62,689 nucleotides of DNA, taken from the NCBI GenBank assembly GCA_025529335.1, contig JAMYHX010000234.1:1-62689 (forward strand), written 5' to 3'. The translations under genes were made by a program, and so were the position numbers. Below are positions 1 through 10,952 of the stretch, piece after piece; position 1 is the first letter of the stretch; every line of letters starts with the position of its first letter. The stretch is from Rhizopus sp. PT2906 (lineage: Eukaryota; Mucoromycota; Mucoromycetes; Mucorales; Rhizopodaceae). The notes under the pieces are model-generated. The model saw nothing but the letters and a program-made list of their open reading frames with translations. It ran no database searches and was not told the DNA's origin.

Positions 1-1150
1 TTAATAAAGAGGTTATATAGAGACTCATTGACTTATACTTCCCTTATAACTTTCAATTGTTCTGATCAATACTTCAATGTCTAAAGTAGATCTTTGATAC
101 TATTATCTCAAGTAAATGCAAGTCCCTTGAGTCAATTATCACTTCATTGTATCTCTACAAGTTTATCACAAGAAACCATTATCTTACAATCTTATTTAAC
201 CTTACAAGAAGATCTGGTGGTCAAAAAAAGACATATTATCAACATATTCAACAGCATATACAACCAACAGCTCTTTAAATAAACTAAATCAAAAAAGCAA
301 AATTTACAGCAGCGCTGCGGCCAAGAAGATTCAAGAGGACATTCCTTAACAGCATCCTCAACTCATACTGTGTGGACTAACACTGTCTTCCACACAGTGT
401 TTTTAAACTGTGTTATCAAGTTACTCCCTATATCTACTGTAGTAATGAAGAAATGGAGGAGATGTATTTGAAGTAGTTGAATCATGCATTCCATATTGAG
501 AAGTGGACTCCATTATGATGAACCTGTTGAAATGGAATAATGTAAGTGAACTGGTTTGTTAAGCTGAAAAATCCCTCATACAATATATATAAATAGAAAG
601 TATCTTCTCAACAAAAAAGAATTGTTTTAGAATCATATTATCTTTGTATCAACCTATATTTTATCCTTTTCTCTTTTTAAATAAATCTTTTCTGTTCATT
701 GAAGAATATCCCTATTTTTCTTTCTTACTTTACCTTTACATTACCTTATAAAGGTATTACTTCTCACGTATCTCTATAAATTCTACTTTTACTTATCGAG
801 ACTTTATACTTGATAACCAATCTTGTTTGATCATTACAAGAAACAATCGGGTGATAACAATCTCTTAACGCCGAAAGCCTTTGAACTTGCTCTATATACC
901 TATCCTATAGCAAGGGCATTAACTTGAATCCTTAAATCCACATTCAAGAACTTAACCAAAACATAAAATCACATTCCCCATATAAATAACTCAAAGTTTT
1001 TGAAATAAAGAATATGCATTTTAATCAATTTGACCAATCAACAGTATTATTCTCACCTCAATTGCCTTACAAAGTCCTCTCCTATAAAGGCTTCGTTTCA
1101 CTTTTATTTTATTTTGCACTTTATAACTCAATTGCTTATTTGGTTTGTTA
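1..1150. other. AT-rich stretch without a recognisable gene
   Basis: Very AT-rich sequence with stops in all frames. A 62-codon open stretch at 94-282 has low-complexity composition, no family signature and no splice context, so I do not call it. The stretch lies on the 3' side of the minus-strand reverse-transcriptase relic that follows, but no RNase H or other retroelement domain can be read in it. Confidence 0.5.
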
Positions 1151-1168
1151 ACAGCCCGATGGTTACTA

Positions 1169-1474
1169 TCAAAAACAACTTATTAGATTAAACCATATAT
1201 TTAGTATACTCTTTTCTTCATTGATTAGAAATCCCAATTCTTGTAAATGAGATATCATCCATGAGGCATGGGTTTGCATCTCTTCTTGCGTTCTTGCCAA
1301 ATACATACATTGTCGAGGTAGAATACAAATCTGATTTCCTCCTTCCGAAGAGGTTCCAAGGCATATTTCATTAATTTTGAAAATGCATGAGGTGCAACAT
1401 TGAGGCCAAAGGCTAAACTCTTGTATCTGTATACTACAATTGGATGATTTTGGTTCTTTGTTGATCAAACTGAC
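1169..1474 (-). pseudogene. Degenerate DIRS/Ty3-like reverse transcriptase fragment
   Basis: On the minus strand one frame reads a typical RT palm segment (AFGLNVAPHAFSKLMKYAL, then FVFYLDN), and after a frameshift a second frame continues with a TQEE...LGFLINEEKS block. This order (FGL-xxAP, YLDD box, LGFxIN-EKS) is that of the catalytic core of DIRS-like and gypsy-like elements. Here the YLDD box reads YLDN, so the second catalytic aspartate is lost, and at least one frameshift separates the halves. No integrase, tyrosine recombinase or RNase H is readable next to it. The fragment abuts the repeat at 1466-1747. It is certainly non-functional; the assignment to DIRS rather than Ty3 is an inference from sequence style. 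Confidence 0.7.
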
Positions 1475-1747
1475 AACGTTTAAATACAATAATGACTACA
1501 TTTTTTTTATCTCTTTCTTTCTTCTTTAAAAGATGATTTCTTATCCTACATCAAGAAACATGAAAAGACACCTGTTTTCTGAACAGGGTTAACCTGACGC
1601 CGCACATTGAAAAGGTTTGTTAACGATATTACAGGTAGTATCTGTAGCATTAGCCCTCTCTTGAATTTTCTCGTGTGCGTAGTGTACACTTTCTTATATG
1701 CACGAAAAAATTAGCTAATTCATTTTTTCGTGCATGTAGTGTTTCCC
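1466..1747 (-). repeat. Copy C of a dispersed MITE-like repeat family
   Basis: Read on the minus strand from 1747, the repeat begins GGGAAACACTACATGCACGA and runs to a tract GTCAGTTTGATCAACAAAG near 1466. The same terminus and internal landmarks (an AGAAAGAGATAAAAA tract and the GATCAACAAAG block) recur at 47924-48329 and 10681-10929. A perfect-looking hairpin with TGCACGAAAAAAT arms lies at about 1698-1736. The distal end is lost: the homology stops where the reverse-transcriptase relic begins. The ATG of the unknown gene at 1776 is only 28 bp beyond the terminus. Confidence 0.75.
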
Positions 1748-1775
1748 TACATATAGTGAATCCGAAAGTAGCAGC

Positions 1776-2665
1776 ATGAATACAAAATACAAGGCTATTG
1801 ATGACTTTGAAGAAATAGCAAAAATGAAGAAACCCTATCAATTTGAATTTGTAGAAAATACTGAAGAAACCAGCTCTATTTTGAGAAAATGGAACAAGTT
1901 CCTTGAAAATAAGGAAGCTTTTCATCCCTATAGCCCAGAATACCACTGTATCATTTGTTGTGGAAAAACCGTTTCATATAGACCTTATTTGAATAAGGAG
2001 CTTTATGATAAACATGTCAGCCAACATGAAAAAAAGGAATATCCACTTCCAGAGGTATGCATGTCATACATTAATATTGTCATGAATCAACAGGATTTGA
2101 AAAAGTATAGAAAAGCAATTAGAAAAGTACCAGAAGCAGAAGGTGAAGGTGAATATATCTTTTTGTTTATTGAAAATATTTTTCAAGCCATATATAGTTT
2201 CCATACCACTTACAAAGATATTCATGATGGTGAACCGAATTCAATGGCCATTTCTTGTTTTCCTTTTTAAAGGCAGTTGCAGTAGCAGTTGCAGCAGAGT
2301 TTGGTGCAGCTAAAACTGATTTTTGTTATAGTGAAGTTTGTTTAGAAGCGACGTCCACTCAACTAAAGGCGCTAAATAGGATGATCGATGGCCGTAACAA
2401 GTATAATGCTGATGGGTTGATCCGAATGTACAGATATAAAAATCTAGAGATCCTCCTCCTAGAAACATCGTCTTATTTTGGATGTAGTGATCAATCCAAA
2501 TCCAAATTTGACCACCATAAGGGCTTGTTTGGATCATTAGCCATAGTAAAAATTGCTGATGAATATCAATATACATCAATCACCACATTTAAAAAATTAA
2601 AAACTATCTTTGCTCACACACGTGACACAACAGTATGTGTACCTTCAGACTCAAATCTAACTTAA
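1776..2665 (+). CDS. Two-exon protein of unknown function, Mucoromycota-expanded family
   Basis: Exon 1 is 1776-2229 and exon 2 is 2277-2665. A 47-nt GT-AG intron restores frame and gives 280 residues. Around residues 55-90 it has a possible C2H2-like arrangement (HCIICC, then KHVSQH). The C-terminal part contains a block ILLLETSSYFG followed by FDHHKGLFGSLA. I recall this style from multi-copy uncharacterised proteins of Mucor and Rhizopus, but no function is known to me. It lies beside repeat copy C and a retroelement relic. The intact frame argues for a gene or a recently inactivated one. The splice choice is mine; an alternative acceptor would break the frame. Confidence 0.5.
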
Positions 2666-5600
2666 AAAAATGCCTGCCAGAACTCAAAAATCCTTGGTAG
2701 TGATATATGGTGACTTGTAAATTAAATGTATTAATGGGTTATTTTAAAGGAATAAACGACAGCTTTATTGGATAATTAATATGGGATATTTATGACGAAC
2801 TAATAGATGTTTACTTACTTTTTCTAATCCCTAGGTATTCCTTTCAAATTCGATAAATAACCCAAGAGAAAAAGAAATAATACATTTGGATATTTATATA
2901 GTGGATTAAGTGTAACTGACATTGTACACGAGTCACCTGCTTATAACCTTTTCATATTTCAATATTGACTAAACAAGACTTAGTAAAGAAATTATTCTTG
3001 TAACTTATGAATCAAAGCTTGACCTTGGACATATATTTACTCGACTAGACAAAGTTTGAAAGGAACATCCAACCATATCTGCAAGCTATAATCTAAAGCT
3101 AGGAGGATCGATTTATACGCCTACAAAATAAAATTGCCTTGCAATAGTACGGGCGGTAAAAAATGATCTGACCTTATCCACTTGGAAGAAAGTTTGCAAT
3201 TATCATCAGTCATCCAGCGTTGACTGGATTATTGAAAACGAACAATCCCACAGAAATCTTCGCACGCCGGATCGTCATATTATCAGAATTCGAGTCCAAA
3301 ATCCGATGTCGACCTGGAAGGGTAAAAAAAAGTACAAATTTCATGCCGCGCCTAGGTTCTTAACAGATTGGATCATATTAACATATTTATATGTGTCATC
3401 AATTATTGTTATCAAATATATACTACTGTAAACGCAATTTATGAATCTTTCGTCTGTTTTCTGCAAGCACAATTATCAATTTTCATTAGAGCGTGCTTTT
3501 GTAACCATTATTCTGTATCAAAGCGGCCCAATTATTTCGAAACAATGTATTTCATGTAATATAGGCTGCACTTAAACAGTAAATAATCTTATATTTTTTC
3601 TTTGTTATTGCTATTCTTGACAGTTTAATAGAATTTTATATATTTTTTAGGGTAAAGAAGTTATCAACCAATACGGTTACCTTTGAAGCATTGCATCAGT
3701 AGGAAATATTTTATTTATTCTTTATAACCCAATTTGCTTCTTTTGGTATATTAAGATCTCATAGTCACGCTACGAACGTTTTAACTTAGAAATTTATATA
3801 TTTGGAACTATTACTACGGATCCCAAGTCTCATAAAGGCTTCGTACAAACGTAATTCCTTTTTTTTTTTTTAAAAAAAAGCCCTTAACAAATAGTCCAAC
3901 GTAATACCATAAAATTAAAACATCAACACATAACAAGACCTTACGAATTTTTAGCATAAATACTTTTGCTCTTTTAAGGGTTTAGAATCCATTGAATAAA
4001 ATCAACTCTTTTGAATAAAACATCTTTTTTCCTTGCAATTATTTTACTCTTCGTGTTTAATGTAGAATATATGCTTGATGGTCACATTTTATGTATTAGC
4101 CTTGATTTATTGTTAAACTTTTGCACAATTTAACTGTCAAACAAAGTCATACAGGGTTTACCTTATATAAAACTTCTTTTATGATGCTATATTAATAAGA
4201 AAGCTCATTCCAAGCTACAGAACTACATTTTTTTATTTTAGTGTAGCATTCGAATCACCAAATTCAAACTGAGATATATGTATACAGGCACACATTTTGA
4301 TGCTTGTTTGTAATGGTTTAGAGAATACAAGACAAAGACAAAAGAAATACTCTTTGTGTTTAATTTTTATTTGATTGATTAACGGTTTCTGAATTCATAA
4401 AGAAAGCTTTTAATTCGTCTCTGACATTGATCTTATTGTTCATTTCATAATCTGGGCTATGTTACTGCTTGTGCCATAAGAAGGATTATTTTTTAAAGAA
4501 ATGTATCCTTTTACAATAAGAAGTAATAATTTATATTCAAAGAAGATATTCTATTAATCTGTCTTATCACTGAAAGTGTGTACACATAATTTTATAGTGT
4601 ATGAATTCACTCGATTCATGCCGATCACAGTTGTTTATCTCAATGTTAGTCATAAGCAGACATTGTTTTACGATATTGTTCAAATAATAACTTGAACATT
4701 CATTGAAGTACATGCTTAACAATGCAAACAAAGTCTTAGTTTAAACATCCATTACAAACCAAGTATTAACATTAAATTAAACAAGTTATTACAGTATTAT
4801 ATTCCAATGATTTCCCACCGGTTTCGATTTCTATACTTTATTAGCTTTCTTTAGTTAATATAGGTGTTCAATATATATGAAAGTAAGCAAGCATATTTAG
4901 ATCACAAAAGTATCTTATTGCTTATCATTCTCTTTATTATCTTGTATTTCTCCAATTTAACTTATATGTTTGCTCTTATAACTGAATTTTAGCAGCCCTT
5001 TATAAAAGAAGAAGTTTATGGAGCTCTATCAAACCTTTATAACTTGCATTTCCCAAACGTAGTACTTCATACTACAATATTTCGAAATCAATTCATATCT
5101 TCAACTCATCTTGAGCCGCATTTTGTATTTCGCACTATTTTGAAAGCATTATGCATCTAATAATTTTTTATCAAAGACAATATTTAACTTAAGAACTCGT
5201 TCTAATATTTTCCAGTTTGATCATTTTACCATTCTCCTTCTCCTTTCTACTTCCTATGGCTGTTTAGCATAGAGACTTTTTCTTATTTTCTGTTGCTCAA
5301 TCTTTAGTACTCCATTGATATTTATAATATCCCGCTAGCACTATTAGTTTCAGTTTATAATTAAGCTCTCCCCCAAAAAGCTCCTTTTTTTCAAAAGCAT
5401 CCTTAGAGTAGAAGTAACTCATGCTTTTTCTTCTTCAGTTTTTGAATATCCTTTTATATTATATTTTATTCTATTTATTTCTCATTAATTCTGTAATAAC
5501 TGTGCAGTTTAAAGAGGCTAGATCACCAAAAAAAAATAAGTTGGAGTATTTTAAATTTTAAAACTCGAAAAGCAAGAAAACAAGAATGAACAAGAAGTTG

Positions 5601-7090
5601 AGTACGTACTCATATCCTTGAAGAAGCAGCCTCTGTTTTTTCTTTGTCTTTTTTTAATTATTAATTTCACCTTAATTTTTTCTTGCAAGTTTTTTGTTTA
5701 AATGAACTTAAGAAAGCTTAAAAAAGGCATGTAGCTGTAAAAGCTGAACATCTTGTATTTTTCATGCTGCAGTAAATATTAGATTTAGGAATTTCTTATC
5801 TATTGTACAGTGTCATGTCAAGATAATTTAAATTGATACAGTAAAATCGAGTTGTTTCGAGATTGCAAGGATTTATACCTTGAGCTTGATTTCTAAATGC
5901 TTTATAGGAAGCAAAGACGAACCATATTGAATATTTTATATTTTGTCAAAATCCTTTATGATATAGTTTCATAAAGAGGTAAAAAATCATAAAGCATCGA
6001 TATGGGTGAAAATGGTATAATCATGGGTAAAACATAATATGGTTTTAACAAAATTGTAATCAAGAAAGTTATACATTATGTATATTTGCTTAACATATAG
6101 GCTATATATATTATAAAGCTGATTTTCTTTAGTGCTACAAGAATTTGGTGTAATAGCAGCCTTTAGCTATTCTTGTAAGGTTTTCCGGGTACTGTGGTAT
6201 TTTACGAGCTTAGACTGTGAGCACAGGTCGCTGATCTTATAAGTTGCCGAGTTTACTCGCATAAAGTGCATATCAGGTCATGATGTAGATCAATTACAAA
6301 TGATTCGGGGTATAAAGTAAACATGTTCATGCAATGCTCCATTGAATATGCCACAAATTTCTTCCATTAATGTGCATGAAGGGTTGATTGAGAGTGTAGG
6401 AGTGTTAACTATTTAGACGGTGCTTTACTTTCAGTATACTACTAGGAATTATATTATAGTCAAGTATAAGTATGTTGGATAATCTTGCTATCATTAAGTG
6501 ATTCATTGAAGAAAGCTGCAGTATGTAGTTGTGTTTTAAATAGTGGTTTGATGAGCCGACTTGAATGTAGCTGTAGTGCAAAGTTCAAGCTAAAAATAAG
6601 TTTGTGTATGTGCTCTGCAACTGCATGATATTCTAGAAAAATTGTGTAGCATTTTTTTTAATTGATCTGTATGTTGGATTCTAGAAGTAATGCAAAACGG
6701 TTATACAAACATACCAAAGGTCATATGACAGATACACCATCCTAATAAGCGAAATAGTGAGCATCTGCAAGGGCATTTTAATTAATAAAGTGGCTTAATA
6801 GCAATTATGGGGCTTTCAAGCTTCCAGGGGGTATTTTGTTTATTGCTTAAGAATAGTACTGTTCTTGTATTCAAAAGTCTATTTTTTTGTTATATTTCTT
6901 GGGGGTACAGAGAAAAGAGAGGGGAATGAATAGCACGATCCAACATCATGGTCGTTATGGTGTCACTTCGTCAACGGACGTCATTTTAGCTCACCCTTCT
7001 TTCCTTTCTCTTTTTCTCGCTTGTCTTCTTTTTTTAGTAATGTCATACATTTAAGCGGTTTATGTGGTACTTTGCCATTTACATAAATAA
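2666..7090. other. Gene-poor stretch of about 4.4 kb
   Basis: No gene, tRNA or clear repeat was found. The only coding-like signal is a stop-to-stop frame on the plus strand at 3132-3431 (about 99 codons, no ATG until two thirds through), matching nothing I recognise. The rest is AT-rich with many homopolymers. The last 200 bp before 7091 contain a pyrimidine-rich tract (about 6995-7035) and an ATAAATAA element near 7082-7090 that could be the promoter of the downstream peptide gene. Confidence 0.5.
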
Positions 7091-7111
7091 GGAGGCTTAA
7101 GATTTTGCAGG

Positions 7112-7345
7112 ATGCTAGTTCTTTCTCAAATGAAGTTAATCTACGTTTTTTGTCTCTTTACTTTGCTCTTAATTGCTACTCAACAAGTGAGTGCTGCATG
7201 TGGTGCTGAAGGTTCATGTCATGGTTTCGGAGGCGGAGAGTTGTGTAATGACAGATGCAAACGATGCTCTGGCCCTACTGGAAAATACAAACGAGGAGCC
7301 TGTTGTGGTACTTTGAAACAAGCTTGCTGCTGCTATTACAGCTAA
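7112..7345 (+). CDS. Small secreted cysteine-rich peptide, defensin-like
   Basis: Single-exon gene for 77 residues, or 71 from the second ATG at 7130, which gives the more standard signal peptide (MKLIYVFCLF...QQVSA, cleavage expected after VSA). The mature part of about 50 residues has ten cysteines. They include a CxxxC (CNDRC) preceded by a glycine-rich loop, and a terminal CCC that provides a CxC; this order resembles the cysteine-stabilised alpha-beta fold of defensins, with two extra disulfides possible. It is basic, with several Lys and Arg. An ATAAATAA element lies about 25 bp upstream and AATAAA-like signals follow the stop. Known relatives with this fold are antimicrobial or signalling peptides. 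No target can be inferred and the fold is an inference from cysteine spacing. It stands alone after a 4.4-kb gene desert. Confidence 0.7.
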   Translation: MLVLSQMKLIYVFCLFTLLLIATQQVSAACGAEGSCHGFGGGELCNDRCKRCSGPTGKYKRGACCGTLKQACCCYYS

Positions 7346-7706
7346 TTACTGATGTGATGTGTTTAACTTTATAAAGCAGTTGTTTTATAAAATTGAAAAT
7401 TGAAAAATAAAAATGTCTGTCTCCATTCCTCTGTCTTCTTGTTTGGGGGTTTTTAATTCATATGTAGACGTGTTACATGCTCTAATTGTCAATTACAGCA
7501 AATGATCATCAAGAGGCAGAAGAGTGCAATGAAAAACACACGTCCAACACTTAGAAAGCTCATTTCTTGCGTTTTTATGCCCCAAATGAAATGCAATTAT
7601 TTCGTTCAATCAAAGCTTTTTTTGGATTTTAATATGTACAAGATTGTACAGCCATTATACTATTACAATCAAATAAAGCCTATTTCTCTTTTCTTGTTTT
7701 TTCTAT

Positions 7707-8637
7707 TTAAGCATTTCCAACATTCAAAAGCAAGTTAGAGCCTTCGCCCTTGCCACTAGGTAAATAAGCCACTTTGGAGGTTTGTGATAATGTCTGTGCA
7801 ATATCCTTTGAGGCTTCAATCTTTCTAAAGGCAATGAAACCTTCACCGGCTTTGGCAAGTGCTGAAGAAATCATTTCGGCAGCTTGAGCATCACCTTCGG
7901 CACGGATGATAGCTGCTTGTTTTTCTTGTTCGGCACGTTCTACAACAAATTTGGCACGTTCTGCTTCCTGTTGGGCAATTTGCTTTTGTTCAACGGCGTT
8001 GGTGAACTCTTTACCAAAGGTCATGTGTGTCTATGAATAGTTTAGTATTTTGAATGATGATCAGCATTGTAACTTACAATGGACACATCTTCCAAGGCAA
8101 TATTGAATTCTCTAGCACGCTTATATAATTCCTCACGGATCTTTGCAGAAACAACTTCACGTTGAGTAATCAATTCAGAGGCATCAAATTGCGCAACAAT
8201 AGACTTCAAGACTTCGTTACCAATAGATGGTAAAACCCTTTCATCATAATCTTCACCCAAGTTTTGATAAATGGTTGATAAATTCTTGAGTTCAGGACGA
8301 TGTAATACACGAAGTGTCAAGGAGACCATTTGCATATCTTTAGAACCAGTGGTGGTAGAGATGTTACGAGGCTTGGTACGAACATCAAACAGAACTGCAC
8401 GTTGAAGCCAAGGAACCAAAAAGTGAGTGCCTTCTCCAACTGAGTTGGGCTTGACACCTTGAATACGGTCGAAAATGACAGCGCGGTAACCACCCTGGAC
8501 TATGGTGTATATAACATTTAGAAATGGAAATGACACAATCAATGAATCTTACCATCATACATGGACGATTGAATACCGCCAACAACAAGACCGGCAGGAA
8601 TAGCAAGCTTTGCAATTTTCTCGAGAATAGCAGCCAT
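7707..8637 (-). CDS. PHB1: Prohibitin 1, inner-membrane scaffold subunit
   Basis: Three exons: 8553-8637, 8078-8499 and 7707-8030, encoding 276 residues (yeast Phb1 has 287). The N-terminal hydrophobic anchor (about residues 9-28) precedes the SPFH/band-7 core, which holds YRAVIFDRIQGVK, GEGTHFLVPWLQ, RTKPRNI, SLTLRVLHRPE and LPSIGNEVLKSIVAQFDA. A coiled-coil region follows with QKQIAQQEAERAKFVVE, and the end carries the conserved SKDIAQTLS and YLPSGKGEG. Prohibitin 1 forms ring assemblies with prohibitin 2 in the mitochondrial inner membrane that stabilise membrane proteins and regulate m-AAA protease. Both introns have GTAAG donors. The stop codon of the upstream neighbour VPS27 lies 121 bp before this start, on the same strand. 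Confidence 0.97.
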
Positions 8638-8758
8638 GATTCAATGAGTTTTTTATTTTTTTTTAAAAAAAAAAGAAAAGAAAGGGCTATTTTTTTTATC
8701 ACCCAGGTTCAACAGCCAATGTGACTTTCAAATAGAAATATACGGCTACGGAATTTTC

Positions 8759-10492
8759 TCACAGGTCAATAAGGGGCGCATCGGGAACAGGACTCTTTTG
8801 CTCTTGTTGATGAGAAACTGGTGTTGTTAATGAAGTATTGTCATTTGTAAGTGGTGACGAGCGATAATAGTCATATGGGTAATACTGTTGTTGTTGTTGT
8901 TGTTGTTGAGAAAGATAAGGTTGAGAATAGTAGTTATTGTCTATGGGTGTTGGCAAAGTATAGGGTTGATGGCGAGCAATTTGTTCTTCCAATAATCGAT
9001 CATATGCTTTCACAACCATATTCAATTTTTGATGTATTTCAATCAATGCACCATGTTTACGTATAGTTTCATCCAAATTCTTGACCAGCTTTGGTTGGAG
9101 TGTTCCGACCTGAGTATATAACTGATTAATCTGTGGATCACTAGACACATCTCCTCCTGATGCAGCCACTCTATCCATTAATGTAGAAAATAGCAAGATA
9201 TTTTCCATTTCTACCGAAGTCAAATCATCTCGGCTAACCTTTTCTTCTTGCTTTGAAATTTCAAGATCTTTCAACGAGGCAGCAATAGCAGCTGCTAAAT
9301 CTGGATCATCTTCTACGGCAGGCTCTTGTTGCTTTGTCTCAGACTTGACATATCCTGGTCCATAACTGTTCTTTTGCTGTTCTGCTTCCTTCAGGGACAG
9401 CTCAATCGCTTTTTTTAAATCATCATCAAAATCATTCTCTGGTTGTGGTTGTGGAATATTGGGTGTCTTGGCATTGATGCTTGGCGCAGCGGCTGGTTTG
9501 GACGTTGACCCAGCTTTTTCTAATTTTACTTTGATATAACATCCATCACATACACGTACAGGCTCATTGATGGCTAGTTGAGGTAAAGGTAATGATTTAG
9601 CAGAACATTGCTGGCAGAAAGTTCCACCACATCGACGACAGTGATGCTATATGTTGTTGTCGTCAGCTCAAGTGTTTCCTCAATATGCTCTATTTACCTT
9701 TCTATTCGTAATTGTGAATGGTGTACGGCATCTTTCACAGACATCCGAATCTGACCATTCAGGTGCCTATTGTTATGTGTTGATGTCAGTTTTTTGACCA
9801 AATAAACCATTCTATTTTACTTACAGCAGCTGTTTCTAAAAATATTGCATCCAAGTTTTCTCGAACAGGAGGAAACTGAGTTCCTTCTGCTTTCAAGAGA
9901 GCATAGGTATCATACATATAGCTCAAATCTCGATTGTTTCTTGAGGCTATACCCCAGGTTTGAATGATTTCCAACAACTTGTTCTTTACATCTATATTAC
10001 AGCCCGTCTGATGTGTCACACACCACATATGAGTTATACCTCCTTTTTATCTTTAAAAAGACACACTTACAGGTGCTTTTAATATCGATACAAGTTCATC
10101 CATAAACTCTCTTGATGCTATCTCTCTTAAAAAGGCGTTACCACCGTTCTTGACACATGTATCCACTAGCTGATGTATAACAATAAGCACAATAAATATC
10201 CAAAATAAATATGACTTACAGAAAGCGTAGCAAGCTGAACATTTGGATTCTTGTGTGTCAACCTTTTCTTTAAAGAACGCATAGCGTCCTTGGAATTTAC
10301 TTTCTTACTTCTAATCTGGTCGCTTATTTCCAAATAGAGTGGTAGGTTTTCTTGGCCAACTGGCAATAACTCTGAGGTAGCTTTTTCTATATATATATAT
10401 AGTTGTTAATAACCCTACAATACAATATACCAATATCGTCTTTTATTATTACCTACAACTTCATCAAAAGGACTTGAATTCCACCAAGACAT
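8759..10492 (-). CDS. VPS27: ESCRT-0 subunit Vps27
   Basis: Six exons (10453-10492, 10220-10386, 10071-10169, 9825-10007, 9698-9766, 8759-9646) give 481 residues. The order is VHS domain (about residues 10-150, starting SSPFDEVVEKATSE), FYVE zinc finger (CERCRTPF, HHCRRCGGTFCQQCS, VRVCDGCY), two ubiquitin-interacting motifs (DLKKAIELSLKEA and DLAAAIAASLKDL), a helical GAT-like segment, a glutamine run near residue 440 and a C-terminal clathrin box (PLIDL). The protein binds PI3P and ubiquitinated cargo on endosomes and recruits ESCRT-I. One intron interrupts the FYVE domain just before the RHHCRRC histidines. Intron 1 contains an AT microsatellite. It is shorter than yeast Vps27 (622) because the tail is shorter. 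Confidence 0.95.
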
Positions 10493-10680
10493 TATAATAT
10501 TTTTACTAATAAAGAAAAAGAAAAAGAAAAGTATACAATGCAAGTTTTCTTGGTACAGTTTTCACACTTTAAATTCAGACAATGTTGGTTATTTTTTTTT
10601 TTTTTTTTTTTTTTGCCTTCTTCGAAAACATGGCTGAACCATATTCTTGCAATAAAGATTTTGCAAGTGGCGCCGTCATA

Positions 10681-10929
10681 GGTCAACACTACGTGCACCA
10701 GAAAACAGATTAAATAATGTAAATATGAGTTTATCAAAAGTAGTCTTTGTTGATCGAACTGATAACATAAAATTAGAATAAAAAAGTTCCTTTTTATCTC
10801 TTTTTCTTCCTGAAAAGAAACAAACACATTGAAAAGCTTTGTTGGTCTACATATAGGTCATAGGTAGAGGTAGTGCCTGTAGTATTAGTCTAACTTCTGG
10901 TACATTTTCTGGTGCATGCAGTGTTTCCC
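10681..10929 (-). repeat. Copy A of the MITE-like repeat family
   Basis: A 249-bp unit with terminal inverted repeats. The right end, read inward on the minus strand, is GGGAAACACTGCATGCACCA. The left end, read on the plus strand, is GGTCAACACTACGTGCACCA. Its first 75 bp are nearly identical to copy B at 47924-48329, including the block TAGACCAACAAAGCTTTTCA. Unlike copy B, the flanking 9-mers do not match, so either a target duplication has decayed or one flank has been rearranged. It contains no coding frame. Confidence 0.8.
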
Positions 10930-10952
10930 TAAAGGAAAACGGTGGTTCTTAG

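Noticed and set aside
94..282. 62-codon open frame near the window start
   Set aside because: Low-complexity composition, no family motif, no partner exon.
6140..6260. Possible tRNA-like segment
   Set aside because: No acceptor or T-arm pairing and no B-box.
9000..9400. Glutamine/valine-rich plus-strand frame around the CAA/TTG repeat
   Set aside because: Antisense shadow of the VPS27 polyglutamine tract.
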